Shown: piece after piece, positions 34,463-45,400 of the stretch | How the letters are laid out: each line of letters begins with the position of its first letter | Numbering within the stretch: position 1 is the first letter of the stretch | From: Anolis sagrei | Taxonomy: Eukaryota; Chordata; Lepidosauria; Squamata; Anolidae | Direction of reading: 5' to 3' | Assembly: GCF_037176765.1 (NCBI RefSeq) | Contig: NC_090025.1 | Span: 20,272,545 to 20,336,544, forward strand | Length of the DNA stretch: 64,000 bases | Made by a program: the position numbers and the translations under genes | The notes under the pieces: generated by a model | Databases searched by the model: none | Seen by the model: only the letters and a program-made list of their open reading frames with translations | What the model was told of the DNA's origin: nothing

Positions 34463-34792
34463 ATGTAGAGTCTTACTTATCCTACATAAACGAGCCGGCA
34501 GAATGTTGGATAAGTGAAAATGTTGGATAATGAGGAATTAAGGAAAGGCCTATTAAACATCAAATTACATTATGATTTTACAATTTAAGCACCAAAATGT
34601 CATGTTTTACAACAAATCAATGGAAAAAGCATTGAAACTATAAAAAACTATACACAGTAATGTTATGTAGTAATTACTGTATTTACGAATTTAGGACCAA
34701 AACATCACAATGTGGTTCTGGGCAGGAGGTAGACTGTGTTGGATAATAAAGAATGTTGGATGAGCAAAGGTTGGATAAGCGAGACTCTACAG
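34463..34792. mobile_element. Pogo/Tigger-type MITE
   Basis: Ends gtagagtcttacttatcc and ggataagcgagactctac; inner repeats aatgttggataa. Sister copy at 44382-44705. Confidence 0.75.
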
Positions 34793-35109
34793 TACCTTAA
34801 TCTTAGGTATATACATCAGATGTCCTCTTCCCCTTACATAGTGTACCAATTTGATGGATATACTCTGATCTCCTTTTAGATGCTTCAAACAGATAAAGGG
34901 CAACTTCTGTTGTTACAGTGGGGTTATAACTAGCTAGTAAAAATAACCCCACTGTAACCTTAATTACATCTTTATTTGTGTGTGCGTGTGCGTGTGTGTG
35001 TCAGTGGTTTTGGCCCCTGTATCCCAGCTCGTTACAAATAAAAGGCCATAAACATTGTTTCCTTTCCTTTTTTGTACAAACAACATTTATATAATACGAG
35101 GTTCAGACT

Positions 35110-35331
35110 TTCAACTTCGGCTTAAGGGGACACTGCAGATACAGTGTCTTCGGGTGGGACATGATTTAATCTACCGTATCTCTCTATAGACTCCAATAAT
35201 TGAAGATCCTGATTTTGGCAAGTGGAGTATATTTCTAATTCTTCTCTGACAGCAGCAGGAGTGCCCCTTGTGTCTACCCCCAGCATCCTTCTTAAGAATT
35301 TTGATTGGATTTGTTCCATCAGGCCTGTAGC
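35110..35331 (-). mobile_element. LINE reverse-transcriptase C-terminal fragment
   Basis: Minus-strand frame with LMEQIQSKFLRRMLGVDTRG and PAAVREELEIYS, a pattern common near the C-terminus of LINE proteins. Family not assigned. Confidence 0.5.
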
Positions 35332-35616
35332 TGGGGGGGGGGGGGGGGGGTAGGGGTTCAAACCCCCCCCCCTGAAATTTTTCAGGTTAAAATAAACCTG
35401 GTTTACTCATGAATTTTAACTCGTTAACCAAATCCCCATGCTAAATCTATGAGACACAAAAAATGAAGAGTCCCTCGAGAACTGCAAGCACTATCTCAAG
35501 CAAATATTGACAATTTATTCACACTGTCATTACTTGCAGCAATAGCCAATGTAGCGAAGCAACAAAGTTGGGGGGAGGGTTGAATGCTCTCATTAAGGAG
35601 GCCAGACTTGGTGGAG
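35322..35616. mobile_element. Element with G/C homopolymer end (C-like)
   Basis: Begins caggcctgtagctggggg with an 18-base G run and a C run, like element C, but the interior differs; the far end is not defined. Confidence 0.4.
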
Positions 35617-36010
35617 GTGGTAGCATTACTTCCCTAGGTCTAGACACTATGCTCCTACTGATGCAGGCCAAAATCCCATTGGCTTTTTTTGCCGCTGCAT
35701 CACAATGTTGGCTCATGTTTAACTTGTTGTCCACAAGGACTCCAAGATCTTTTTCACACGTACTGCTCTCGAGCCAGGCATCATCCCCCATTCTGTATCT
35801 TTGCATTTCGTTTTTTCTGACTAAGTGGAGTGTCTTCCATTTGTCACTGTTGAACTTCATTTTGTTAGTTTTGGCCCATCTTTCTAATCTGTCAAGATTG
35901 TTTTGAATCCTGCTCCTGTCTTCTGGAGTATTGGCTAATGCTATCCCTCCCAATTTGATGTCATCTGCAAACTTGATAATCATGCCTTCTAACCCTTCAT
36001 CTAAGTCATT
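35617..36010 (-). mobile_element. CR1 LINE fragment
   Basis: Minus strand: [20 protein letters not shown] and FADDIKLGG, i.e. the reverse-transcriptase active-site region and beyond. Confidence 0.9.
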
Positions 36011-36370
36011 AATAAAGATGTTCTAGCCCGCACATCATCATACATGACCCTCATCATGTCTCCGCTCAGACTTCTCTTTTGCAGGCTAAATATGCCCAGC
36101 TCTTCAAGCCGCTCCTCATAGGGCTTGTTCTCCAGACCCTTGATCATTTGAGTCGCCCTTATTTGGACACATTCCAGCTTGTCAACATCTCCCTTCAATT
36201 GAGGTGCCCAGAACTGGAGACAGTGTTCCAGGTGTGGTCTGACCAAGGCAGAATAGAGGGGTAGTATGACTTCCCTGGATCTAGACACTAGGCTTCTATT
36301 TATGCAGGCCAAAACCCCATTGGCTTTTTTTTTCTTCCATATTACATTGTTGGTTCATGTTTAACTTGTT
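36011..36370 (-). mobile_element. CR1 LINE fragment, second subfamily
   Basis: Minus strand: [39 protein letters not shown]. Overlaps in ORF position with the neighbour, so it is a separate insertion. Confidence 0.88.
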
Positions 36371-36641
36371 CCTGCTCGATGCTATGAAATTCTGGACTTT
36401 GAAGTTTGTTGTGGCCTCAGAATTCTCTGGCAGAGAAGGTTAAATGCCTCCCAAAATTAGGAATCACAGAATTCCACAGTACCAAGCAGGGGCAGTGAAA
36501 GTGGTGTCAAACATCCATCATTCTGTAAAGTGGCTGGCTACCCTCTCATAGAATTTTCTTAGAGAAAACTAGCATAGGTTCAGTTCTGTAGGGAATCGTA
36601 ATAGTACAACTGCACAAGGACTTTAACGTTATCTGCTAGAG

Positions 36642-37360
36642 CAACGTTTCTCAACCTGGGGGTCAGGACCCAGGGGGGGTCTTGAGGGGGTGTCAGAGGG
36701 GTTGCCAAACCCCATCAGGAAACACAGTATTTTCTGTTGGTCATGGGGGTTCTGTATGGAAAGTTTGGCCCAATTCTATTATTGGTGGGGTTCAGAATGC
36801 TTTTTGGTTGCAGGTGCACTATAAATCCCAGCAGCTACAACTCCCAAATGCCAAGGTCTATTTTCCCCAAACTCCACAAGTGTTCACAGTTGAGCAGATT
36901 GTGTATTGGTGCCAAATTTGGTCAAGATTCCCACAGTCTGAGTCCACAGTGCTCTCTGGATGTAGGTGAACTATGACTCCAAAACTCAAGGTCAATGCCC
37001 ATCAAACACTTCCAGTATTTTCTGTTAGTCTGGGAGGTCTGTGTGCCAATTTATTTCAATTCCATTGTTGGTGGAGTTCAGAATGCACTTTGATTGTAGA
37101 TAAACTATAAATCCCAGCAACTACAACTCCCAAATGACAAAATCTATCCCCCCTAACCCCACCAGTATTCAAATTTGGGTGTACCTGGTGTTTGTGCCCC
37201 ATTTGGTCCAATGAATGAAAACACATCCTGCATATCCAATATTTGTATTAAGATTCATAACAGCAACAAAATTACAGTTATGAAGTAGCAACAAAATAAT
37301 GTTAGGGTTGGGGGTCACCACAACATGAGGAACTGCATTAAGGGGTTACGGCATTAGGAA
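36642..37360. mobile_element. hAT-type element A, minus orientation, 3' end lost
   Basis: Starts caacgtttctcaacctggg and runs to gcattaggaag, where CR1 sequence begins abruptly. Confidence 0.8.
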
Positions 37361-38788
37361 GATGGATCTGTAATTGGTTAAATGGACGAACCCAGAGGGT
37401 GCTCACTAATGCTTCCTCTTCATCTTGGAAAGAAGTGACGAGCGGAGTGCCGCAGGGTTCCGTCCTGCGCCCGGTCCTGTTCAACATCTTTATTAATGAC
37501 TTGGATGAAGGGCTAGAAGGCAGGATCATCAAGTCTGCCAATGACACCAAATTGGGAAGGAATGCCAATTCTCCAGAAGACAGGAGCAGAATTCAAAACG
37601 ATCTTAACAGATTAGATGGGCCAAAACTAACAAAATGAAGTTCAACAGGGACAAATGCAAGATACTCTATTTAGGCAGAAAAAATGAAATGCAAAGATAC
37701 AGAATGGACAACGATGACTGGCTCGAGAGATCTTGGATTCCTTGTGGACAACAAGTTAAACATGAGCCAACAATGTGATGCGGCTGCAAAAAAAGCCAAT
37801 GGGATTTTGGCCTTACTTACTTACTTACTTAGGTGATCCCTTGTAGTCCGAGGATGATGGTCTTACAAGAGTGGTAACCTGGGGGTGGATCCGTAGGTGG
37901 CTGTGGAGCCCTATTCTTGATCTGCATCTTCTCCCACAGTGAGGGGAGGTGGGAGGCAGTCCCAGTCGGGGTTGGCTTGACGTGCCTTCCTCTTGCCATG
38001 TTTCTCTCTTTCACCCTCCATTTGTGCCTCTTCAAATTCTGCAGCACTGCTGGTCACAGCTGACCTCCAGCTGGAGTGCTCAAGGGCCAGGGCTTCCCAG
38101 TTCTCAGTGTCTATGCCAGAGTTCTTAAGGTTGGCTTTGAGCCCATCTTTAAATCTCTTTTCCTGTCCTCCAACATTCTGTTTTCCATTCTTGGCCTGCA
38201 TCAATAGGAGTCTAGTGTCTAGATCCAGGCAAGTCGTGCTCCCCCTCTATTCTGCCTTGATCAGACCACACCTGGAATATTGTGTACAATTCTGGGCACC
38301 ACAATTCAAGAGAGATACTGACAAGCTGGAATGTGTCCAGAGGAGGGCGACTCAAAGAATCAAGGGTCTGGAAAACAAGTCCTATGAGGAGCAGCTTAAA
38401 GAGCTGGCCATATTTAGCCTGAAGAAGAGAAGACTGAGAGGAGACATGATAGCCATGTATAAATAGTATACGTGAGAGGAAGTCATAGGGAGGAGGGAGA
38501 GAACTTGTTTTCTGCTGCCCTGGAGACTAGGATGCAGAACAATGGCTTCAAACTACAAGAAAGAAGTTTCAGTCTCAACATTAGGAAGAACTTCCTTGCT
38601 GACTGTAAGAGCCGTTCAGCAGTGGAACTCTCTGCCCCGGAGTGTGGTGGAGGCTCCTTCTTTGGAAGCTTTTAAGCAAAGGCTGGATGGCCATCTGTCA
38701 GGGGTGCTTTGAATGCAATATTCCTGCTTCTTGGCAGGGGGTTGGACTAGATGGCCCATGAGATCTCTTCCAATTCTATGATTCTAAA
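37361..38788 (+). mobile_element. CR1 LINE, interrupted by family-X LINE
   Basis: Plus strand: [20 protein letters not shown] through [20 protein letters not shown] and the 3' attctatgattcta end at about 38775. Split at 37815-38190 by a family-X insertion. Its 3' end borders the HERC5 promoter. Confidence 0.9.
37815..38190 (-). mobile_element. Family-X LINE 3' fragment inserted in CR1
   Basis: Begins with ACTT repeats and carries, reversed, [22 protein letters not shown]1 sequence resumes after it, and both flanks show TTGGCCT, a probable 7-base duplication. Confidence 0.8.
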
Positions 38789-38789
38789 G

Positions 38790-39126
38790 CTCAGCTTCCA
38801 AGACAGATCAGCTCGGATCCTGGCCACCCAATCCAACTTTGATGTTTTCCTTTTTTCGTTTGCAGAAAATCGAAAGTGACCGTGAGGAGACAGGAGCAAC
38901 AAGAGTACTAGTTTCTGTTTCCTCGGAGGACGCGCCCCCCCCGGGTGAGGTTTCGAAACTAAAGGCGAATTAGGAAAGTGGCAATCGGAAGGAAAGCTTC
39001 CCCGCCCTGAATCAAACCTCCTTCGGAGAGAGACCGGCTTTTGCATCGCACTCAGCACAGCCTCCTCTGTCTTGGCACTTGCATCCTGCAAGAGGGAAGA
39101 AAATTGTTGAGTTTTCCCCCCACTAA
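38790..39126 (+). promoter_or_regulatory. HERC5 promoter region with ISRE
   Basis: Non-repeat sequence between the end of a CR1 LINE (about 38788) and the HERC5 ATG. It holds a consensus ISRE (AGTTTCTGTTTCCT, 38910-38923), an IRF core AATCGAAA at about 38868-38875 followed by GTGA, and the palindrome ggtttcgaaact near 38949-38960. No TATA box is obvious. This matches the interferon-inducible behaviour known for HERC5. Confidence 0.6.
38910..38923 (+). promoter_or_regulatory. Consensus ISRE, HERC5 promoter
   Basis: AGTTTCTGTTTCCT is a full match to AGTTTCNNTTTCNY, the site bound by ISGF3/IRFs, 204 bases before the start codon. Confidence 0.65.
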
Positions 39127-39481
39127 ATGGAAGGACATCAGACCCCCGCGAGGAAGAAGCAACCCTCGAAGATGCCCAAAAGGGAGAAGAAGTTGAGAAG
39201 ATGCCCAAAGGAGATGCCCAAGAGGGAGACTTTGCGCAAAGGCAAAGGCAAGGCGCCCTCCGTGCCGGGCCCACCACCCATGCCATCCTCGGGAGTCTCG
39301 GCGGGGCTGAGGCTCTTCCCTGAAATGGACCACGCTTGCGAGGTTGGCCCTGGAGCCATCCGACAGATCAGCTGCAAACACGGGTATCTGGCCGTCGTGG
39401 GGACGCAGAAGCGAGACGTGTTGGTGTTTGAGCGAGCGGGGGAGCCAGGCTGCCCAAATGCGGCGAGGAGGAGGAAACCCA
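39127..39481 (+). CDS. HERC5: HERC5 coding exon 1, basic N-terminus
   Basis: Residues 1-118. The first 45 are very Lys/Arg-rich and hold the motif MPKRE twice; then a Pro-rich stretch and [20 protein letters not shown], comparable to LWLFPSAAGLHRALLRRVEV in human HERC5. In-frame stop TAA at 39124-39126 lies directly before the ATG. GC-rich. Donor gtgagt follows 39481, phase 1. Confidence 0.87.
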
Positions 39482-42400
39482 GTGAGTAGCCGGGGAAGGA
39501 ACAGGGCTTGGACTACAACTCACAGCATCTCCTGTCCAGGGAAGGATGGGAATTGCAGTCCAGACAAAAAAGGAGGAGCCTTGGATTGTTGTGAGTTTTG
39601 TGGGCTGTATAGCCATGTTCCAGAAACATTCTCTCCTGACGTTTCACCTGCATCCATGGCAGGCATCCTCAGAGGTAGTGAGGTCTGTTGGAAACTAGGA
39701 AAATTGGGTTTATATATCTGTATATATAAGATATATAAGACCAGGGTGGGACAAAGGACTCTTGTCTGCTGGAGCTAGGTGTGAATGTTTCAGCTGACCA
39801 CCTTGATTAGCATTTGATAGCCTGGCAGTGCCTGGAGCAATCTTTTGTTGAGAGGTGATTTGATGTCCCTGATTGTTTTCCCTCTGCTGTTTTGCTGTTT
39901 TAATTTTAGAGTTTTATAATACTGATAGCCAGATTTTGTTCATGAAAGCCTTCGACAATACATTCACTACCTCACTACCTCTGAGGATGCTTGCCATAGA
40001 TGCAGGCGAAATGTCAGGAGAAATGCCTCTAGAACATGGCCCTATAGCCCGAAAAAACCCACAAGAACCATTCTTATAGGGTTTTTTTTTTTTTTGCTGA
40101 ATTCAGATCTGTGTTCATTTTTTTTCTCTATCATGTGTAGTTTTTGCAATGAGGCTAATTGAATAATTAATGCATTTATGCACTGATATCAATAGAATCT
40201 AATTGATATCAGTGCTTAAATGCATGAATTATTTGATTAGCCTTATTGCAAAAACTACACATGATAGAGAAAAAATAAACACAGATCTGAATTCAGTGCA
40301 GAAGACTCTATAAGAATTTTTTGGTCGTGTCAGGAGCAACGTGAGAAACTGCAAGTCGCTCCTGTTGTGAGAGAATTGGCCGTCTGCAAGGACGTTGCCC
40401 AGGGGACACCTGGATGATTTTTTGATGTTTTATAATCGTTGTGGGAGGTTTCTCCCATGTCCCCGCATGAGGAGCTGGAGCTGATAGAGGGAGCTCATCC
40501 GCCTCTCCCAGGATTCGAACCTGCGACCTGTCAGTTTTCAGTTCTGCCAGCACAGGGCTTTCACCGGGGGCTCCTCTATACGAATGACTTAACATGATAT
40601 CTGATTGGGAAAAAAAACTTGTTGGCTTCTGTTACACAAAAATGATGTGAAATGTGCAGACTGAACAGTAGTCTGCTGTAATAGACCCTTCATATTTTTA
40701 AAAGTTGACATGTTCGAAAAAAAAGGCATTTAAAATCAGCATTAAAATGGATTTAAACTGTGCTACTCTCATTTCTGACGATTCCAACAAGTTTGATTTT
40801 TTTGGCTTGTTTAAGCTTTCATAGAATAAGGGTATGTCGCTGTAGAATTAATGCAGTTTGTTATGCAGTTTTCAGATTCTATGGAATCATGGGAGTTGTA
40901 GTTTTACAAGATCTGTAGAAAATTGCTGGTGCCTCACCAAGCTACGAATCCCGTGATATGATAGAGATGAACAGGGGTGGCTCAACCCATTATGCAAAGT
41001 AAGCATTTGCAGTATAGTTGATTTTGCCCAGGGGCGCTCTTGAGGCGCTTTTGGGGGAAAATAGACCTTGAAATATGCAAGTTGTAGTTACTGGGATATA
41101 TAGTTCACCTACAATCAAAGAGCATTCTCAACTCCACCAATGATGGAATTGAACCAAATATGGCACACAGAACTCCCATGACGAACAGAAAATATATATC
41201 GATGATTGGTTGGGGGGTTCGCCAAAATACTGTTTGCTTAACGTTGAAAATTACCTAGGGCCGCCTCTGGGGATGAGCCAAGTGGTATCAAATTGCATTC
41301 AATCTTTAGTGCAAATTCACCCACGGTTATTTAATTTCACATTTACGTAATGTTAGTTTTTAATAATGGGTTTGTTGAAACATATTCCTTTCTTTTTTGA
41401 AGAGCCAGAACCCAATTTTTTCCCACATTACTTCTGCTTCTAACATGTTCTTCTAAAGACTGTAACTTTGAATCTTAGGCAGGAAAGCTAATGGTAATGA
41501 ATTCTGGAAGTTTTAATCCAAACACATCAGAAAGGCCCAATTTTCACCCATTATTTGCATTATCATGTCTTTCAGTTTCTATTCTGGAGACAGGACATCA
41601 TATATACATGTGTCATCTGGTGGTTTATGTAATCATTTTTTAAAGCTGTCATAGAGCATCTAGATTGTGGACACCACTTTAACTGCTTTGACACCACTTT
41701 AACTTCTATGACTCAATACTGGGAGTTGTAGGAGTTGTAGGGCGCTTCCAGACAGCACTAAATCACGGGTTTTAAACAGGGGCAAAAAATCTGGGGACTT
41801 TAGAAGAGGTCTACATACAGATCTGTTGGTCCTGGGATTTCTGCCTCGGTTGTCCAGACTTGATGCTTTGTTGTGAGATTTAAAGGTTTCCAAGATGAAA
41901 CTGTGGGACTTCTGCTGAAAACTTTGGCTTTTTTTTAAAAAAAACCTCCAAGATGTGGATATGCCAATATGCAGAGAAACACTGCAGCAAATCACTGCAA
42001 AAGTTCCATTTTTTGTCCTGCCCCGAGAAACTATGCCCTCCAAAAAATTCATGAAGTATCTTCCACACAAACAAAGTTTATGGGGTAGGACCACTTCTGC
42101 CTAATTCAGGACTGCACAATCAAACAGGAACACACAGTTTCAAGCCAGGAACAGAACTTCGTCATTATTGACACTTTTTAGAGCCTGGCTGCCTGGCCAT
42201 CTGTCCAGACAGATTTGGTTGTGTACTTGTGGCATCAAACAACAGGATGCTGTTCCTGGGTTATACATGGCCGTTCCTGATTGCTCTTTTTGTGAAAAGA
42301 TGTACAACATTCACTAGGGGGGCACAACTTTGTCCCAGCCAGAGAAAATGTGCCCTCCACACGTTTCATGAATTTTCTGGCACACTTTTTTTTGCCTTCT

Positions 42401-45400
42401 ACTCAAGTGTCACCATCTTTTTAGAAACTGACCAATCAGGAATAAACATCGAAATCCGCAAACAAACCCAGATAAAAAATCCTGTGATTTCCGATTGTAG
42501 GGACATACAGACATGCAAAGATCCACATATTTGGCTCAAAACTGCAATATTCCATCACCTGGTCATCTCACATTTTTTGCCTTTTTTAGTGATTGCTTTC
42601 ACATTTACAGGGAACGACATCTGACCACCCTCTTATTTGCTGTGGAAGCTCCTGGGATAAAGGTACTGTCTGGAGAGGCCCATAGTTTGGTGAGACAACA
42701 AAAAAGCACGCTAAAGAACTTGTAAAACTATGACTCTCATGATTCCATTGCATTGAGCCAGGGCACTACCTTTCACTGGCTTGCTATTTACATTTTGGTC
42801 TTTATTATATGCTGTTCAATTTATCAGAATTCTCAAAGCGATTTGAAAGCCAAATGATAAAAAACATGTATAAATTATGTCTGAGTTTGTCTTGTGCAAT
42901 CTTGCAGAACACATCAAGTTGAAAAAGAATAGCAAAGTGGATTTGCTGGACTCCGAAGCGTCTCATCTGCTCATCCTTTCATCTGAAGGAAAACTTTCTG
43001 AACACAGTCTCGCACCTGGAACTGTTCATTCAGAACCAAGGTAGAAGTCCCTCAATGATATTGCATGCAATTAGTTTTGGAGGTCCAGTGTGTTGTTGTG
43101 TTGTTTGTAATTGTGAGTGGATTAGTTTGTACCGAGTGGGTTGTCCTAGGGCCATGGCAATTTTGGTGCAGTTTCGTTGGGGGGGTTTAGAGTTTACCTG
43201 TCCGGTATAACCAACCTAACAGATTTATATATATAGATATCGCTGAGACATCAATAAAAATTTTCAATTCATAGAATCATAGACCGGATGATCTCGTGGG
43301 CCATCCAGTCCATCCCCGCTGCCAAGAAGCAGGAAAATCACATTCAAAGCACCCCTGACAGCCTCCAAAGAAGGAGCCTCCACCACACTCCAGGGAAGAG
43401 AGTTCCACTGCTGAACAGCTCTCACAGGAAGTTCTTTCTAATGTTTAGATGGAATCTCCTTTCTTGTAGTTTGAAGCCATTATTCTGTGTCCTAGTCTTC
43501 AGGGCAGCAGAAAACAAGCTTGCTCCCTCCTCCCTATGACTTCCTCTCACATATTTATACATGGTTATCATGTCTCCTCTCAGCCTTCTCTTCTTCAGGC
43601 TAAACATGCCGAGCTCTTTAAGCTGCTCTTCATAGGGCTTCTTTTCCAGACCCTAGATCAATGTAGTCACCTTCCTCTGGACACATTCCAGCTTGTCAAT
43701 ATCTCTCTTGAATTGTGGTGCCCAGAATTGGACACAGTATTCCAGGTGTGGTCTAACCAAGGCAGAATAGAGGGGTAGCATGACTTCCCTGGATCTAGAC
43801 ACTAGGCTCCTATTGATGTAGGTCAAAATCTCATTGGCGTTTTTTGTCACCACATCACATTGTTGGCTCATGTTTGATCTTTTTCACACATACTGCTCTC
43901 GAGCCACGCGTCCCCCTTGTTATTCCAGAAGTAGTGGTTTGAGCTTTGAAGTATGACTCTGGAGACTATCACTCAAATCCCTGCCAAACTCACTTGACGG
44001 CTTTGGGCAAGTCACACTTTCTCAGCCTCAGATGACAGCGAAGGCAACCCCCCTCTGAATAAATCAGAAACTCTGTTAAGGCACACAGCAACAAGAAGGA
44101 TATATTAGCATATTAGCACAACTCTTGTGTACATGAGAATATGTTCCTGGACTTTATATGGATAGACGAAACCAAAGATAATAATGAACCCTATTGAAAT
44201 GAAGCATTTCTGTTTCAAGAATATTGCTAGAGATACTAGAAAATGCTCAGAGGACCTATTTTGTCAGATGTGGAAAAATGAATCCATGAATATTGGTCCT
44301 GCGGGTATGGGGATCGTATTGTAAGACTGAACACAAAACGGGTATTGTGTTCATCTGCTCTCAGTTTGGCTTTTTCAAGTACAGTAGAGTCTCGCTTATC
44401 AAACCTTTACTCATCCAATGTTCTGTATTATCCAACATAGTCTTCCTCATGCCCAGATCCACAGCTGTTGCAATGTTTTGGTGCTAAATTCATAAATACA
44501 ATATTTACTATGTAACATTACCATGTATTGAACTGCTTTTTCTGTCTATTTGCTGTAAAACATGATGTTCTGGTGCTTTATTTGTAAAATGACACTGTAA
44601 TTTGATGTTTAATAGGTGTTTCCTTAATCCTTCCTTATTATTCAGCGTTTTCGCTTATCCAACGTTCTGCCGGCTCATTTATGTCGGATAAGTGAGACTC
44701 TACTGTATAGCTAATCCACTCAAGTTAAGTTATAATCTTCAGATTCCAAAGATGTTTCCCCTCTTGAGTCATTTGCCTAAATTGTGGAGTACTTACACAA
44801 ATGTTGACACTTGATTGACACGTGTGTTCATTTTTTTAATAAAACAGATTACTGAAAGAATTAGGAAACAAACGGATTGTTCAAATTGCGTGTGGTGACC
44901 ATCATTCCATGGCACTTTCAGAAGGTACTAAGCATCTTTTATATGTCATTAATTTTTTTTGAGTTAAAAATCTCATAAAATTTAAAGCAATCATCTTAGA
45001 AGTGTGCAGTTAAACTTCAGTTGTATGATGCCCTCCTCAAGCCAAAAGGAGAGGCAGGTAAAAAATAAAAATAAAATCAGCCACAAAGTTAGAGCCAGGC
45101 AGAATCAAGCCTGGCAGTGGTCAGACCAAAGGTCGCCTAGGCCCCTTCTAAGGTAAAGGTAAAGGCTTCCCCTTCACATTAAGTTGAGTCGAGACTGACT
45201 CTGAGGGGTGGTGCTCATCTCCATTTCTAAGCTGAAAAGCTGGCATTGTTCATAGACCTCTTCTAGGCCATGTGGCCATCATGACTGTACGGAGCGCCAT
45301 TATATGGCAATGTAGGCCCCTTCTACACTGCCATATAAAATCCAGATTATCTGTTTTGAACTGGATTATATGGCAGTGTAGACTCATATAATTTACTTCC

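Noticed and set aside
38747-39286. 179-codon minus-strand open frame over HERC5 exon 1
   Set aside because: Antisense of the promoter and exon 1; composition effect of GC-rich DNA.
41699-42094. 131-codon frames on both strands at 41.7-42.6 kb
   Set aside because: They lie inside a non-autonomous DNA transposon and show no protein family features.
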